Shown here piece by piece: positions 16,695 through 24,605 of a stretch of 64,000 nucleotides of DNA (its first letter is position 1; each line of letters begins with the position of its first letter). Both the position numbers and the translations under genes were made by a program. This stretch comes from CBFHWY01 sp965659675 (GTDB lineage: Bacteria > Bacteroidota > Bacteroidia > Flavobacteriales_G > Salibacteraceae): the NCBI GenBank assembly GCA_965659675.1, contig CBFHWY010000004.1:1-64000 (forward strand), written 5' to 3'. Under the pieces are notes generated by a model, which ran no database searches, was not told where the DNA came from, and saw nothing but the letters and a program-made list of their open reading frames with translations.

Positions 16695-17534
16695 ATGAAA
16701 ACAGATATTGCCCAAATAAGTTTGAGCTTGATCAATGAGGAAAATCAGTTTCGATTTAACTACCGTTCCGGCCACCTGAGTATTATCTTTTCGGGAGAAG
16801 GAAGCTATGGCTTTGAATACATGGGCAGGCAGGTGAATGATGCCCTTCCACCCCACTCCAGTTATATGATGTGCATGCACATGGGTGATTTTGAGCTGAG
16901 CTTTTCTGGCGCTAAACTGCCTTTGGTCATTCTTGACCTGCCTCTAGAGCTGCTTCATCAGTTGGTACTCGATGAAGAACTGAGTATTAGCTTCTCACAA
17001 CATGCCTACCTTAAAGACCACATGATACATAAGTTGCTTCAAAACACCTCTGGAGTAGATGCAGTGTTGGAACAGATCAGAACTGCGAAGCTCGCACAGC
17101 TTGAAAGCCCACTTTTTATGCAGTCAAAAAAACTTGAATTACTCAGCAATTTCTTTGAAAAAAGCGACAACAAGGAACACTATGAGTGTCCTTTTCTGAA
17201 CTATCAGGAAAATGTGGAAAAGGTAAGAGAGGCGAAAAAGTTATTGATCTCCGATCTAAAAACGTCGCCCACCATCAAGGAGCTCTCTCGTTTGGTCGGA
17301 CTGAATGAAAGTCACTTGAAAAGTGGCTTTAAAGAGATCTACGGTAAGCCGATCTATCAGTACTACAAGGGCTTCAAAAACGACTATGCTAAAAGGCAAC
17401 TCGAGGAAACCGATACATCAGTAAATCACCTGGCGGCAGAACTAGGATATAGCAATGTGAGTCATTTCATTGAATCCTTCAAAAAACAGTTCGGGGTAAC
17501 CCCTAAGCAGTATCAAAAAAACCTGAGTGCCTAG
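16695..17534 (+). CDS. AraC-family transcriptional regulator
   Basis: The protein has 279 residues. The N-terminal 180 or so are an unassigned sensing domain (HSSYMMCMHMGDFELSFSG). The C-terminal 95 are the double helix-turn-helix, with ISDLKTSPTIKELSRLVGLNESHLKSGFK and LAAELGYSNVSHFIESFKKQFGVTPKQY. It diverges from the HmuY/TonB operon with 191 bp between, so it probably activates that operon, perhaps in response to an iron source as PchR-type AraC proteins do. The 3' end overlaps the convergent membrane-protein gene by 4 bp through a shared CTAG. Confidence 0.88.
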   Translation: MKTDIAQISLSLINEENQFRFNYRSGHLSIIFSGEGSYGFEYMGRQVNDALPPHSSYMMCMHMGDFELSFSGAKLPLVILDLPLELLHQLVLDEELSISFSQHAYLKDHMIHKLLQNTSGVDAVLEQIRTAKLAQLESPLFMQSKKLELLSNFFEKSDNKEHYECPFLNYQENVEKVREAKKLLISDLKTSPTIKELSRLVGLNESHLKSGFKEIYGKPIYQYYKGFKNDYAKRQLEETDTSVNHLAAELGYSNVSHFIESFKKQFGVTPKQYQKNLSA

Positions 17535-18235
17535 CTCTGCTTTTGGCTAAGGTGAATGGAGGCGGAACGATCGGCTTTGATGACCGAGTATCCCCAATAG
17601 ATCATGATCAAACCAATGAGCTCTGTGACAAATAGCGCCTCCACATATCCAAAGCGGGTCATTGATCCTCCGATCCCTGGCAATAAAGCACCGATCGCGA
17701 TCAGAATATTACCGACATATCGACTTCGGTGTTCAGGTTGTTTCTGATAGAGACTGGCAGAATAAAATGCTCCGCCCACGAGAAAAACGAAAGAATAAAT
17801 ATTGATCCAGGGTGAGAAGTATCGCACCCATTCCCAATCGAATACTTTTCCTGTTAGTTTACCTTGAAAATCTGGCCCGGTTGTTACTGGCGACATCAAA
17901 ACAAATACAGTTGCCATGACAACTACTGTGCTCACTAAAACACCACTGATATTGGCGAATTTCCGGTTCATCAAGAGATGAACGGACCCTTGAGCCAATG
18001 GGAAACCTCCCAGTAGTGCTCCAACGACGTACCAAAATCTAAGGTTCAGTTCTGACCAGCCAAATAGTGCATTAATACTTTCTGAAAGTGTTCCAAGGCC
18101 GAATGTGAGTACTCCTAATGCCCACCAAAAGAGATAACTTTTCTTTTTTTGGAGATAGTGTTTTCCAATGACCACCAGAAAATAAGCTGAAAAAATGGTA
18201 GTTAGAATCGGAAGATGCTCAATGATCTCTTGCAT
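17531..18235 (-). CDS. Hypothetical seven-helix membrane protein
   Basis: This 234-residue protein has about seven membrane helices (for example near 10-25, 35-55, 65-85, 95-115, 135-155, 170-190 and 195-215) and short loops with no catalytic motif. It recalls the 7TM sensor or electron-carrier folds seen in membrane-bound kinases, but no output domain follows. I do not recognise the family. It shares its last 4 bp with the AraC gene and starts 15 bp from the end of the upstream dehydratase gene, so it may be co-transcribed with it. Confidence 0.7.
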   Translation of the reverse strand: MQEIIEHLPILTTIFSAYFLVVIGKHYLQKKKSYLFWWALGVLTFGLGTLSESINALFGWSELNLRFWYVVGALLGGFPLAQGSVHLLMNRKFANISGVLVSTVVVMATVFVLMSPVTTGPDFQGKLTGKVFDWEWVRYFSPWINIYSFVFLVGGAFYSASLYQKQPEHRSRYVGNILIAIGALLPGIGGSMTRFGYVEALFVTELIGLIMIYWGYSVIKADRSASIHLSQKQS

Positions 18236-18250
18236 AGGTTGATTAGACTC

Positions 18251-19192
18251 TTAAAAGTACTTTTTGTTCAAATCTAGATTTCCGCCGGTGAGGATTACGG
18301 CAATTTTTTGATCGGCGAAAATCGATTTGTTTTTGATGATTGCTGCGAGAGGAACTGCACAGGAAGGTTCTATGGTTTGTTTTAACTCTTCCCATACCAT
18401 CTTCATTGCCTTAATGATCTCATCTTCACTGACTGTATAGATATGGTCAACATGTTTCCTGATCACCTCAAAAGTATGTTCACCAAGATTGGTTCTAAGT
18501 CCATCTGCAATGGTTTGGGGATTTCCAACATCTTCAATTTTTCCGCTTTGTAATGACCGATAGGCATCATCAGCTTGCTCTGGCTCTCCTGCATAAACCA
18601 TTATGTTCTTTCCAATCAGCTTTGCGGCAAGTGCAGTTCCACTTAAAAGTCCACCTCCCCCAACTGGGCAGATGATGGCATCAAGTACATCAAGTTCTTC
18701 CAGGATCTCCTGGGCACATGTTGATTGACCTAAGATGATATTTGGGTCGTTATAAGGATGAATAATGCTGGCGTTCCGTTTTTGCAACAATTCTTCAAGC
18801 TTGCTTTCGCGTGCCATTATGTTGGGCTCACAGAAAATGATCTCTGCTCCTTCCCTGCGCATGCCCTCCACTTTCACTTTCGGTGCATTTTCAGGTACAA
18901 CCACAAAACACTTGATCCCATTTTTTCTTGCAGCAAGAGCAAGAGCTCTACCGTGGTTGCCAGAGGAATGGGTGGCGACATATTCTGGTTTCTCGAGCTT
19001 CAGCAGCTTCCGAATGGCATGCGTTGCGCCTCTGTACTTGAAGGCACCCCCTTTTTGAAGGTTCTCACACTTGAAATAAAGCTCAGCCCCAACAAGTTCG
19101 TTGAGATACTCTGATCGAAGGATAGCTGTTTTGTTGACCTCATCGGCAATCAGCTGTCTTGCTTCGATCAGATCCGTTTTTGTGTAGTTCAA
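18251..19192 (-). CDS. PLP-dependent threonine/serine dehydratase or serine racemase
   Basis: The protein has 313 residues of fold type II. The PLP lysine is in KGGAFKYRGA (about Lys53). SSGNHGRALALAA binds the carboxylate and GGGGLLSG (about 180) cradles the phosphate. TGGNLD ends the cofactor site. There is no C-terminal ACT-like domain, so it is the short catabolic type (tdcB-like threonine deaminase, or serine racemase). The paralogues cannot be told apart by eye. It sits head to tail with the lipid kinase (6-bp gap). Confidence 0.88.
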   Translation of the reverse strand: MNYTKTDLIEARQLIADEVNKTAILRSEYLNELVGAELYFKCENLQKGGAFKYRGATHAIRKLLKLEKPEYVATHSSGNHGRALALAARKNGIKCFVVVPENAPKVKVEGMRREGAEIIFCEPNIMARESKLEELLQKRNASIIHPYNDPNIILGQSTCAQEILEELDVLDAIICPVGGGGLLSGTALAAKLIGKNIMVYAGEPEQADDAYRSLQSGKIEDVGNPQTIADGLRTNLGEHTFEVIRKHVDHIYTVSEDEIIKAMKMVWEELKQTIEPSCAVPLAAIIKNKSIFADQKIAVILTGGNLDLNKKYF

Positions 19193-19198
19193 GTGCTC

Positions 19199-20074
19199 CT
19201 ATTTGCAAAGCAAATTAAGTGCTTTTGGGATGATATCAAAGCGTGCAGAGCCCGCACCAAAATATTCTCCATCGGCTTCCAAAGCACATCTTTCATCTAA
19301 AGTTTCAACGGTGACCCATCGGCTTTTATGATAAAACACCTTGGGGTGATCAAGTCTTTGGCGCTTTTTAAGCTTTAGCACATTCAGGATATATTCAAGG
19401 ATAGACAGGGCTTCAATCCTCGTGATCTGAAATTGTCCACTACTTATTTCCGCATCTGGAGCGACAAAAAGTCCACTACCAAAACTGCAGCCATTTGCTA
19501 CAGTCAATGCGGCAATATCACCTTCCCAGCTGCCTCCTTCCCATGCTATCTTTACTGAATATGGTTCATATCTCACAAAGGCCAGGCTAATTGCTCGCAA
19601 ATACCTAAGGCCTGGATGCCAGATCTTACTGCTTTTGTTCACGCGCTCAACCACTTCAGCCCCAAGTCCGAAATCAGCAATATTTAGGAAGTAATGTACC
19701 TGCTGCTTGCGAGTAATCTTTCCCAGGTCGGCAGGGCATGCTCTCATTTTTTCATGATCGAGTGCTTGTTCAATATTTTCGGGAAGCTTAAGGTTTCTGG
19801 CGAAGTCGTTCGCTGAACCCGCTGGAATGAGGCTTAATTTAGGAAGACTTCTCTCCTCTTCAATGCGCTTGCCGAGTACCTGCATCACTTCATTAAAGGT
19901 CCCATCACCTCCAATCACTATAAGGTGGTCCGCCTTTTCTATGACTTCCTCACAGATTCCTATGGCATGTTTGTGATACTCCGTAGCATGGATGTTTTCT
20001 TTTGGGACACGCTCAATCCCTTTGAGCGCAGAACTCTTGAGTTTTCTGCCATTAAGAATTACCTGAACTCGCAT
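19199..20074 (-). CDS. Diacylglycerol kinase-family lipid kinase (YegS/DgkB-like)
   Basis: The 291-residue protein has the nucleotide-binding motif IGGDGTFNEVMQ (about 53-64) and LIPAGSANDFARNL (about 81-94), the pattern NxxGDGTxxE...P.GTxND of diacylglycerol/sphingosine kinases. A C-terminal beta-sandwich has CALEADGEYFG, matching the conserved DGE. It phosphorylates a lipid such as diacylglycerol or undecaprenol. It follows the aldehyde dehydrogenase gene after a 22-bp gap on the same strand. Confidence 0.9.
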   Translation of the reverse strand: MRVQVILNGRKLKSSALKGIERVPKENIHATEYHKHAIGICEEVIEKADHLIVIGGDGTFNEVMQVLGKRIEEERSLPKLSLIPAGSANDFARNLKLPENIEQALDHEKMRACPADLGKITRKQQVHYFLNIADFGLGAEVVERVNKSSKIWHPGLRYLRAISLAFVRYEPYSVKIAWEGGSWEGDIAALTVANGCSFGSGLFVAPDAEISSGQFQITRIEALSILEYILNVLKLKKRQRLDHPKVFYHKSRWVTVETLDERCALEADGEYFGAGSARFDIIPKALNLLCK

Positions 20075-20096
20075 GCTTCGTGGTCACATGACAAGG

Positions 20097-21539
20097 CTAA
20101 TATTGGATACATACATTCTTGGCCTCCGTAAAAAAGCGCAAGGCTTCAAAACCTCCTTCGCGGCCAATACCCGAATTCTTAACACCTCCAAATGGAGTGC
20201 GAAGGTCCCTCACCAACCATGAGTTGATCCACACAATGCCTGCGTCTATATTTCTAGCTACGCGATGGGCCTTTCTTAGGTTTTCGGTCCATACCGAAGC
20301 AGCCAAACCGTAAACCGTGCTATTCGCCATCATCAGCGCCTCCTCTTCCGAATCAAAGGGCATGAGGGTGACCACTGGACCAAATATCTCTTCCTGATTC
20401 GTTCGGCAATCGTAACTTAAGTTCTCAAAAACGGTCGGAGCAATGTAGAATCCGTCCTGATATTCACCAGACATATGAAGCTGCTCTCCTCCGCACAACA
20501 ATTTTCCGCCTTCTTCTTTCGCAAGCTCGATGTAGGACAAAACCTTTTCCATGTGCGGTTTTGAAACCACCGCACCCACTTTAGAATTTGCTTCACTGGG
20601 CGGGCCAACCTTCAATGCTTTCACTCGTTCAACAAAAGCATCCCTAAAACGATCATAAATACTGCGTTCTACAAAAACCCGTGATCCGCAAAGGCAGATC
20701 TGTCCCTGATTCGAAAATGCAGCAGTGACCGTGGCTTTCACAGTATGTTCAAAGTCGCAGTCATCAAAGACAATGGTCGGGTTCTTCCCACCTAGTTCAA
20801 GACTGAGTTTTTTGAACATCGGAGCAGCTGTTCGGGCAATATATTCTCCTGTTTTTGTGCCTCCAGTGAAAGAGATCGCTTTGATCCCTGGGTGCTCCAC
20901 CATGGCGGCACCAACATCCGGGCCCATACCATGCACGATATTAAAAACCCCATTCGGAATTCCTGCTTGCTGACACAGTTCCGAAAGGAGATACGCCGTC
21001 ATAGGGGTGATCTCCGATGGCTTTGCCACCACTGTATTCCCCGAAGCCAGTGCCGGGGCCACCTTCCAGCTGAAAAGATATAAAGGTAGGTTCCAGGGAG
21101 AAATGCAACCCACAACACCTATCGGCCCCCGAAGGGTGTAGTTCACCCCTCGATCTTCCATAGAATGTGACTCCGAAGCATAATGAAGAATTGCCGTGGC
21201 AAAAAAGTGAAAGTTGGCCACCGCTCTGGGGATATCCACCTTTTTTGCCAGCCAAAGTGGCTTTCCATTATCGAGTGATTCTGCTGCTGCCAGTCGGTCA
21301 AGATTATCTTCGATGAGCGAGGCGAGACGCATAAGGATCTTACTTCGCTCTTCTTTTGGCGTATTCGACCATGAAGGAAAGGCTGCTTTAGCGGCCTCAT
21401 ATGCTTCTTCAACATCAGCTTTTCCGCTCTTTGGGATCTGGCTGTAAACCTTTCCCCTGGAGGGATCGTAGTTATCAATATAACCACCCGACAGGGGGGC
21501 TTTTAATGCTCCGTTGATGTAGTTCTGGATCTTTGTCAT
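20097..21539 (-). CDS. Aldehyde dehydrogenase, 2-aminomuconic semialdehyde type
   Basis: The protein has 480 residues. NAD-dependent ALDH motifs are in order: SPWNLPLYLFSWKVAPALASGN, the catalytic base region LELGGKNP, the nucleophile in NQGQICLC, and EEIFGPV. The end reads VWINSWLVRDLRTPFGGVKNSGIGREGG, close to what I recall of ALDH8A1-type 2-aminomuconic semialdehyde dehydrogenase (kynurenine branch of tryptophan breakdown). I chose ATG 21539 because an upstream in-frame extension (to 21578) would read into a terminator hairpin. Other kynurenine genes are not visible here, so the substrate remains a guess. A structured leader lies upstream. Confidence 0.88.
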   Translation of the reverse strand: MTKIQNYINGALKAPLSGGYIDNYDPSRGKVYSQIPKSGKADVEEAYEAAKAAFPSWSNTPKEERSKILMRLASLIEDNLDRLAAAESLDNGKPLWLAKKVDIPRAVANFHFFATAILHYASESHSMEDRGVNYTLRGPIGVVGCISPWNLPLYLFSWKVAPALASGNTVVAKPSEITPMTAYLLSELCQQAGIPNGVFNIVHGMGPDVGAAMVEHPGIKAISFTGGTKTGEYIARTAAPMFKKLSLELGGKNPTIVFDDCDFEHTVKATVTAAFSNQGQICLCGSRVFVERSIYDRFRDAFVERVKALKVGPPSEANSKVGAVVSKPHMEKVLSYIELAKEEGGKLLCGGEQLHMSGEYQDGFYIAPTVFENLSYDCRTNQEEIFGPVVTLMPFDSEEEALMMANSTVYGLAASVWTENLRKAHRVARNIDAGIVWINSWLVRDLRTPFGGVKNSGIGREGGFEALRFFTEAKNVCIQY

Positions 21540-21581
21540 GCTTTTTTCTGGAAGGACTAAAAGTAGAAAAAAGCCCAAATA

Positions 21582-21610
21582 AAAAGGGGGCCGCCCTAAA
21601 GCCCCCTTTT
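21582..21610. terminator. Bidirectional hairpin terminator
   Basis: AAAAGGGGGC and GCCCCCTTTT form a perfect 10-bp inverted repeat around CGCCCTAAA, with T-runs on both strands. It lies 43 bp upstream of the ALDH start, so on the minus strand it ends a short RNA before that gene and could act as an attenuator. On the plus strand no transcript is expected. Confidence 0.75.
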
Positions 21611-21631
21611 CTTATGATGTCACTGATCTCG

Positions 21632-21703
21632 CTAAAACTTCCGCGTAAAACGTGTGGTTGTCATGGTTGGAAGACGATTGCTCGTCTCAATGATCAGCGA
21701 CAT
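21632..21703 (-). CDS. Possible 23-residue small ORF (leader peptide candidate)
   Basis: ATG 21703 to TAG 21632 encodes MSLIIETSNRLPTMTTTRF followed by TRKF; five of the last eleven residues are Thr. It starts about 20 nt after the predicted transcription start and ends 22 nt before the terminator hairpin. The ATG lies in one strand of the long stem, so folding would hide it. It could be a leader peptide of an attenuator, or a chance ORF in a structured RNA. I do not recognise it. Confidence 0.3.
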   Translation of the reverse strand: MSLIIETSNRLPTMTTTRFTRKF

Positions 21704-21729
21704 GCAAACCTCAATTATGAAACCGATAA

Positions 21730-21737
21730 CAAAACTA
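21730..21737 (-). promoter_or_regulatory. Possible -7 element for the short RNA
   Basis: TAGTTTTG on the minus strand matches TAnnTTTG. Upstream the best -33 candidate is a TTA about 23 bp away rather than TTG, so the promoter is uncertain. Confidence 0.35.
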
Positions 21738-21756
21738 CCTGTGGGGCCATATTATT

Positions 21757-21796
21757 GTGTTAAGAGCTTTGTAATATGTGTTAAAGAGTGTTAAGC
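21757..21796 (+). promoter_or_regulatory. Three phased GTGTTAA repeats before the two-component operon
   Basis: GTGTTAA starts at 21757, 21778 and 21788: spacing 21 and 10 bp, so all three face the same side of the helix. OmpR/PhoB-type regulators bind such direct repeats. They lie just upstream of the rprX-like promoter, which suggests autoregulation by the encoded response regulator. Confidence 0.5.
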
Positions 21797-21822
21797 ATTC
21801 TGCCCAAGGGACTTAGCAGGAA

Positions 21823-21830
21823 TACCTTTG
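21823..21830 (+). promoter_or_regulatory. -7 promoter element of the rprXY-like operon
   Basis: TACCTTTG matches TAnnTTTG exactly. No TTG is found 16-21 bp upstream, which fits activation from the GTGTTAA repeats. The predicted start of transcription (about 21837) is only a few bases before ATG 21840. Confidence 0.5.
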
Positions 21831-21839
21831 ATCTCGCAG

Positions 21840-23465
21840 ATGAATCTGATCAAGAACATAAAGTTACTCATTTTGATCATGACACTCACATTGATCGGCT
21901 TGATCAGTATCGAGTTTTATTGGATCAGTAATGATATATCTCTTCGAGAAGAGGAGTTCAGCTTCCATGTAAAATCGGCTCTGGATAAGGTCAGCGAGCA
22001 ACTTGAAAAACAAGAGGCTCTCAAACAGATCCGCTCTCACCAGGAAGGGCGCTTTTTATTTCTGGAAGAAGACTCCCTGCAATTCGGACAGGAGGTTTTT
22101 CCTGATTCAGGCTATCGCTACAGACTCATTCAACGTTTCAAAAAAGAAGGCGATAACGTGGAGATCGAAGTGCTTGAGGGAGATGAAGAAGTGAGTTCAA
22201 GCACAAGGGTCTTCAGTCCGGTTGACAAAGTTGAGAATCTTGAAATGCTCGACATGGATGTGGGCAAACGAAGTCATAAAAAGATCCTGGCATCTGACAT
22301 GAAAGCCCTTTCAGATAGTGCGCTAAGAAGCCGCATGTTAAATAAAACGGTGCTCATCAGCGATATTGTGAAAAGCCTGATCGAGGTGAATCTATCGGAG
22401 TCGATTGAAGACAGGCTTGAACCCAAGGTCTTAGATAGTCTCATAAAAAGCTATTTGGCTGAGGAAGGAATTACAGCTCAATACCACTATCGGGTTTTGG
22501 ATGAAGAAAACCAGGTGAGGCTAACCAGCGTAAATAGGATAAAACAAGATCTTGAAGCCAGTTCGTATCGCGTGCGCTTGTTTCAAAAAGACATTATACA
22601 GGAGCCAGCATTCCTTGAAGTGATCTTTCCGAGAAAAACAGGGTATCTGCTCAGTACCATGTGGTTTGTGCTGCTGATATCACTCCTATTCATTTCTGCC
22701 ATCATCGTCACCTACTACCTTACCATCAATACCATCATCAGGCAGAAAAAGATCTCGGAGATCAAGAATGACTTCATCAACAATATGACCCATGAGTTAA
22801 AGACTCCCATCTCAACCATTTCTTTGGCCTGTGAAATGCTTAGCGACAAGGAGCTTCAGAAAGACCCTGGGATGCTCGAGCGCTATGTAGGAATGATCCA
22901 TGAAGAGAATGATCGTTTGTCTTTACAGGTGGAGAATGTCTTGCAATCTGCCATTTGGGGAAGTGGAAGGATCAGGCTGAAGCCAGAGAAACTGGATATT
23001 CATGAAGTGATTCGAAATGCCAGCTCCTCGTTTGAGATCAAAATGAAAGAGGCCAATGCCGAGCTTAACATAGAGCTATCAGCCGAAGATCCGATCGTTC
23101 ATGGCGATCGCATCCATCTCACGAATGTGATCAACAACCTTTTGGATAATGCCCTAAAATATTCGAGGGGTGATAAACGTATTGATATTGGGACAAACAA
23201 TAACCCCAAAGGAGTTGTGATCAGCGTACAGGACAACGGCATAGGCATCAGCAAAGAGAATCAAAAGAAGATCTTTGATAAGCTATATCGTGTTTCGACT
23301 GGAAACCTACACGATGTGAAAGGATTTGGGCTTGGGCTCAGCTATGTTAAAACCGTGGTTGAAAAACACCAGGGTTCAGTGAAAGTAGACAGTCACCTCG
23401 GAAAAGGAAGCACATTTGTGGTTTTCCTACCTTTTGAGAATCATTTAAACCTTAACCATGGATAA
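21840..23465 (+). CDS. rprX: Sensor histidine kinase, RprX-like
   Basis: The protein has 541 residues: helix 1 near 4-26, an extracytoplasmic sensor of about 240 residues with acidic coiled segments, helix 2 near 273-297, then the kinase core. The phosphorylated His318 is in NNMTHELKTPIST; the ATP site has NNLLDNALKYS, DNGIGISKENQ and GFGLGLSYVK. I chose ATG 21840 because the TTG at 21828 lies in the promoter. It overlaps the response regulator gene by 8 bp. The partner regulator resembles RprY of Bacteroides, which gives the name; the signal is unknown. Confidence 0.88.
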   Translation: MNLIKNIKLLILIMTLTLIGLISIEFYWISNDISLREEEFSFHVKSALDKVSEQLEKQEALKQIRSHQEGRFLFLEEDSLQFGQEVFPDSGYRYRLIQRFKKEGDNVEIEVLEGDEEVSSSTRVFSPVDKVENLEMLDMDVGKRSHKKILASDMKALSDSALRSRMLNKTVLISDIVKSLIEVNLSESIEDRLEPKVLDSLIKSYLAEEGITAQYHYRVLDEENQVRLTSVNRIKQDLEASSYRVRLFQKDIIQEPAFLEVIFPRKTGYLLSTMWFVLLISLLFISAIIVTYYLTINTIIRQKKISEIKNDFINNMTHELKTPISTISLACEMLSDKELQKDPGMLERYVGMIHEENDRLSLQVENVLQSAIWGSGRIRLKPEKLDIHEVIRNASSSFEIKMKEANAELNIELSAEDPIVHGDRIHLTNVINNLLDNALKYSRGDKRIDIGTNNNPKGVVISVQDNGIGISKENQKKIFDKLYRVSTGNLHDVKGFGLGLSYVKTVVEKHQGSVKVDSHLGKGSTFVVFLPFENHLNLNHG

Positions 23466-24147
23466 AGCGAGAATACTTTTAGTGGAAGATGACCCTAATT
23501 TGGGTACAATTTTGAACGAATACCTTCAAGCCAAATCCTACGACAGCGTGCTGAAGAAAGACGGCAAAGAGGGTTTGGATGAATTTCTGAATGCAGATTA
23601 TGACCTCTGTATTCTCGATGTGATGATGCCAATAAAAGATGGTTTCACTTTAGCCAAAGAGATTCGGCGGATCAATCATGAAGTGCCCATCATTTTCCTT
23701 ACGGCAAAATCAATGAAAGATGATAAGATCGAAGGTTTTAAAATTGGAGCCGACGATTACCTCACCAAGCCTTTTAGCATGGAGGAGCTACTGATGAGGG
23801 TGCAGGCAATTCTGCGAAGAACTCGAATGGTGACCAAGGAAAAACAAAAGGAGCAGTTTGAGTTTGCCGGCTTCACCTTCAACTCTAAGAAACAGGTCTT
23901 GAGTTTCGGTGATGAAGAGAAGAAACTGACATCCAAGGAAAACGAATTACTTCGATTACTCTGTGTTCATATGAACGATGTGCTCGATCGCTCCTATGCA
24001 TTAAAGAAAATATGGGGAGACGACTCATACTTCAATTCTAGAAGTATGGATGTTTACATCACCAAACTCAGGAAATACTTAAAATCAGATGAGCGTGTGC
24101 AGCTCATTAATGTACATGGTAAAGGCTTTAAGCTGGTGATCGTATGA
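23458..24147 (+). CDS. rprY: OmpR-family response regulator, RprY-like
   Basis: The protein has 229 residues. The receiver domain (about 1-120) has acidic residues EDD near 11-13, the phosphoacceptor Asp54 in CILDVMMPIKDG, Thr in FLTAKS and Lys in LTKPFS. The C-terminal winged helix (about 135-229) ends with SMDVYITKLRKYLK and INVHGKGFKL. The receiver closely resembles what I recall of Bacteroides RprY. It overlaps its kinase gene by 8 bp. Likely targets include its own promoter through the GTGTTAA repeats (inference). Confidence 0.9.
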   Translation: MDKARILLVEDDPNLGTILNEYLQAKSYDSVLKKDGKEGLDEFLNADYDLCILDVMMPIKDGFTLAKEIRRINHEVPIIFLTAKSMKDDKIEGFKIGADDYLTKPFSMEELLMRVQAILRRTRMVTKEKQKEQFEFAGFTFNSKKQVLSFGDEEKKLTSKENELLRLLCVHMNDVLDRSYALKKIWGDDSYFNSRSMDVYITKLRKYLKSDERVQLINVHGKGFKLVIV

Positions 24148-24153
24148 TCGGGC

Positions 24154-24600
24154 TTATTTTAGTTCGTAACCCGAACGCTTCCAGGCATCAATTCCGCCAT
24201 TGAGGTTGTAAACTTCATTGAAGCCATTTTCAACAAGCATCTTAGCAGCGCTTGAGCTTCTTCCTCCAGCTTTGCAATAAACGTAAACGGGCTTGTTCTT
24301 ATCAAGACTCTCCAGGTTATCTCTAAAGTCCTGATCGTAAAAGTCCATCTCCACAGCTTCAACATCAACCTTTCCACCTGCGATCTCACCAGGTGTTCTT
24401 ACATCGAGAATGGTAATGTCACCTGTTTCTGTTTCGAGTACCGATTTCAATTCACTGGCCTCAATGTTCTTAAAGGTGTTTACCTTTTGGGTCTTCTCCC
24501 CCTTATCACCTTTTACAGTTTCTTGCTTCTGATTTTCACCTGCACAGGCTTGTAAGACGGTAAATGCAAAAATGATCGTAAAGATTCGAGTAAAGTTCAT
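24154..24600 (-). CDS. Rhodanese-like lipoprotein
   Basis: The protein has 148 residues. A lipobox LQAC (Cys19) is followed by a charged linker (about 22-50) and one rhodanese domain (about 50-148) with DVRTPGEIAGG and the active loop CKAGGRSS. Rhodaneses of this type move sulfur or act as thiol carriers. The lipoprotein signal puts it in the cell envelope. It is 5 bp downstream of a cytoplasmic rhodanese on the same strand and converges with the response regulator gene. Confidence 0.88.
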   Translation of the reverse strand: MNFTRIFTIIFAFTVLQACAGENQKQETVKGDKGEKTQKVNTFKNIEASELKSVLETETGDITILDVRTPGEIAGGKVDVEAVEMDFYDQDFRDNLESLDKNKPVYVYCKAGGRSSSAAKMLVENGFNEVYNLNGGIDAWKRSGYELK

Positions 24601-24605
24601 GTCTT

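Larger units (their letters stand above)
21578..21740 (-). ncRNA. Candidate structured RNA or leader upstream of the aldehyde dehydrogenase
   Basis: Read on the minus strand this segment has, in order: a possible -7 box TAGTTTTG (21737-21730); a stem strand ATGTCGCTGATC (21703-21692) that pairs over 12 bp (one G-U) with GATCAGTGACAT (21628-21617); inside it a hairpin GAGACGA-GCAA-TCGTCTT closed by a GNRA-type GCAA loop (about 21688-21671); an alternative pairing CTTCC/GGAAG that would compete with that hairpin; and a terminator at 21610-21582. It may be a small RNA of about 145 nt or a terminating leader. No known RNA family is recognised. Confidence 0.45.

Noticed and set aside
21615..21763. 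Plus-strand ORF of 49 codons in the gap before the rprX-like gene
   Set aside because: No promoter precedes it, it begins just after a terminator hairpin and it overlaps the structured minus-strand element. Its product (Cys/Asn-rich) is not recognisable.
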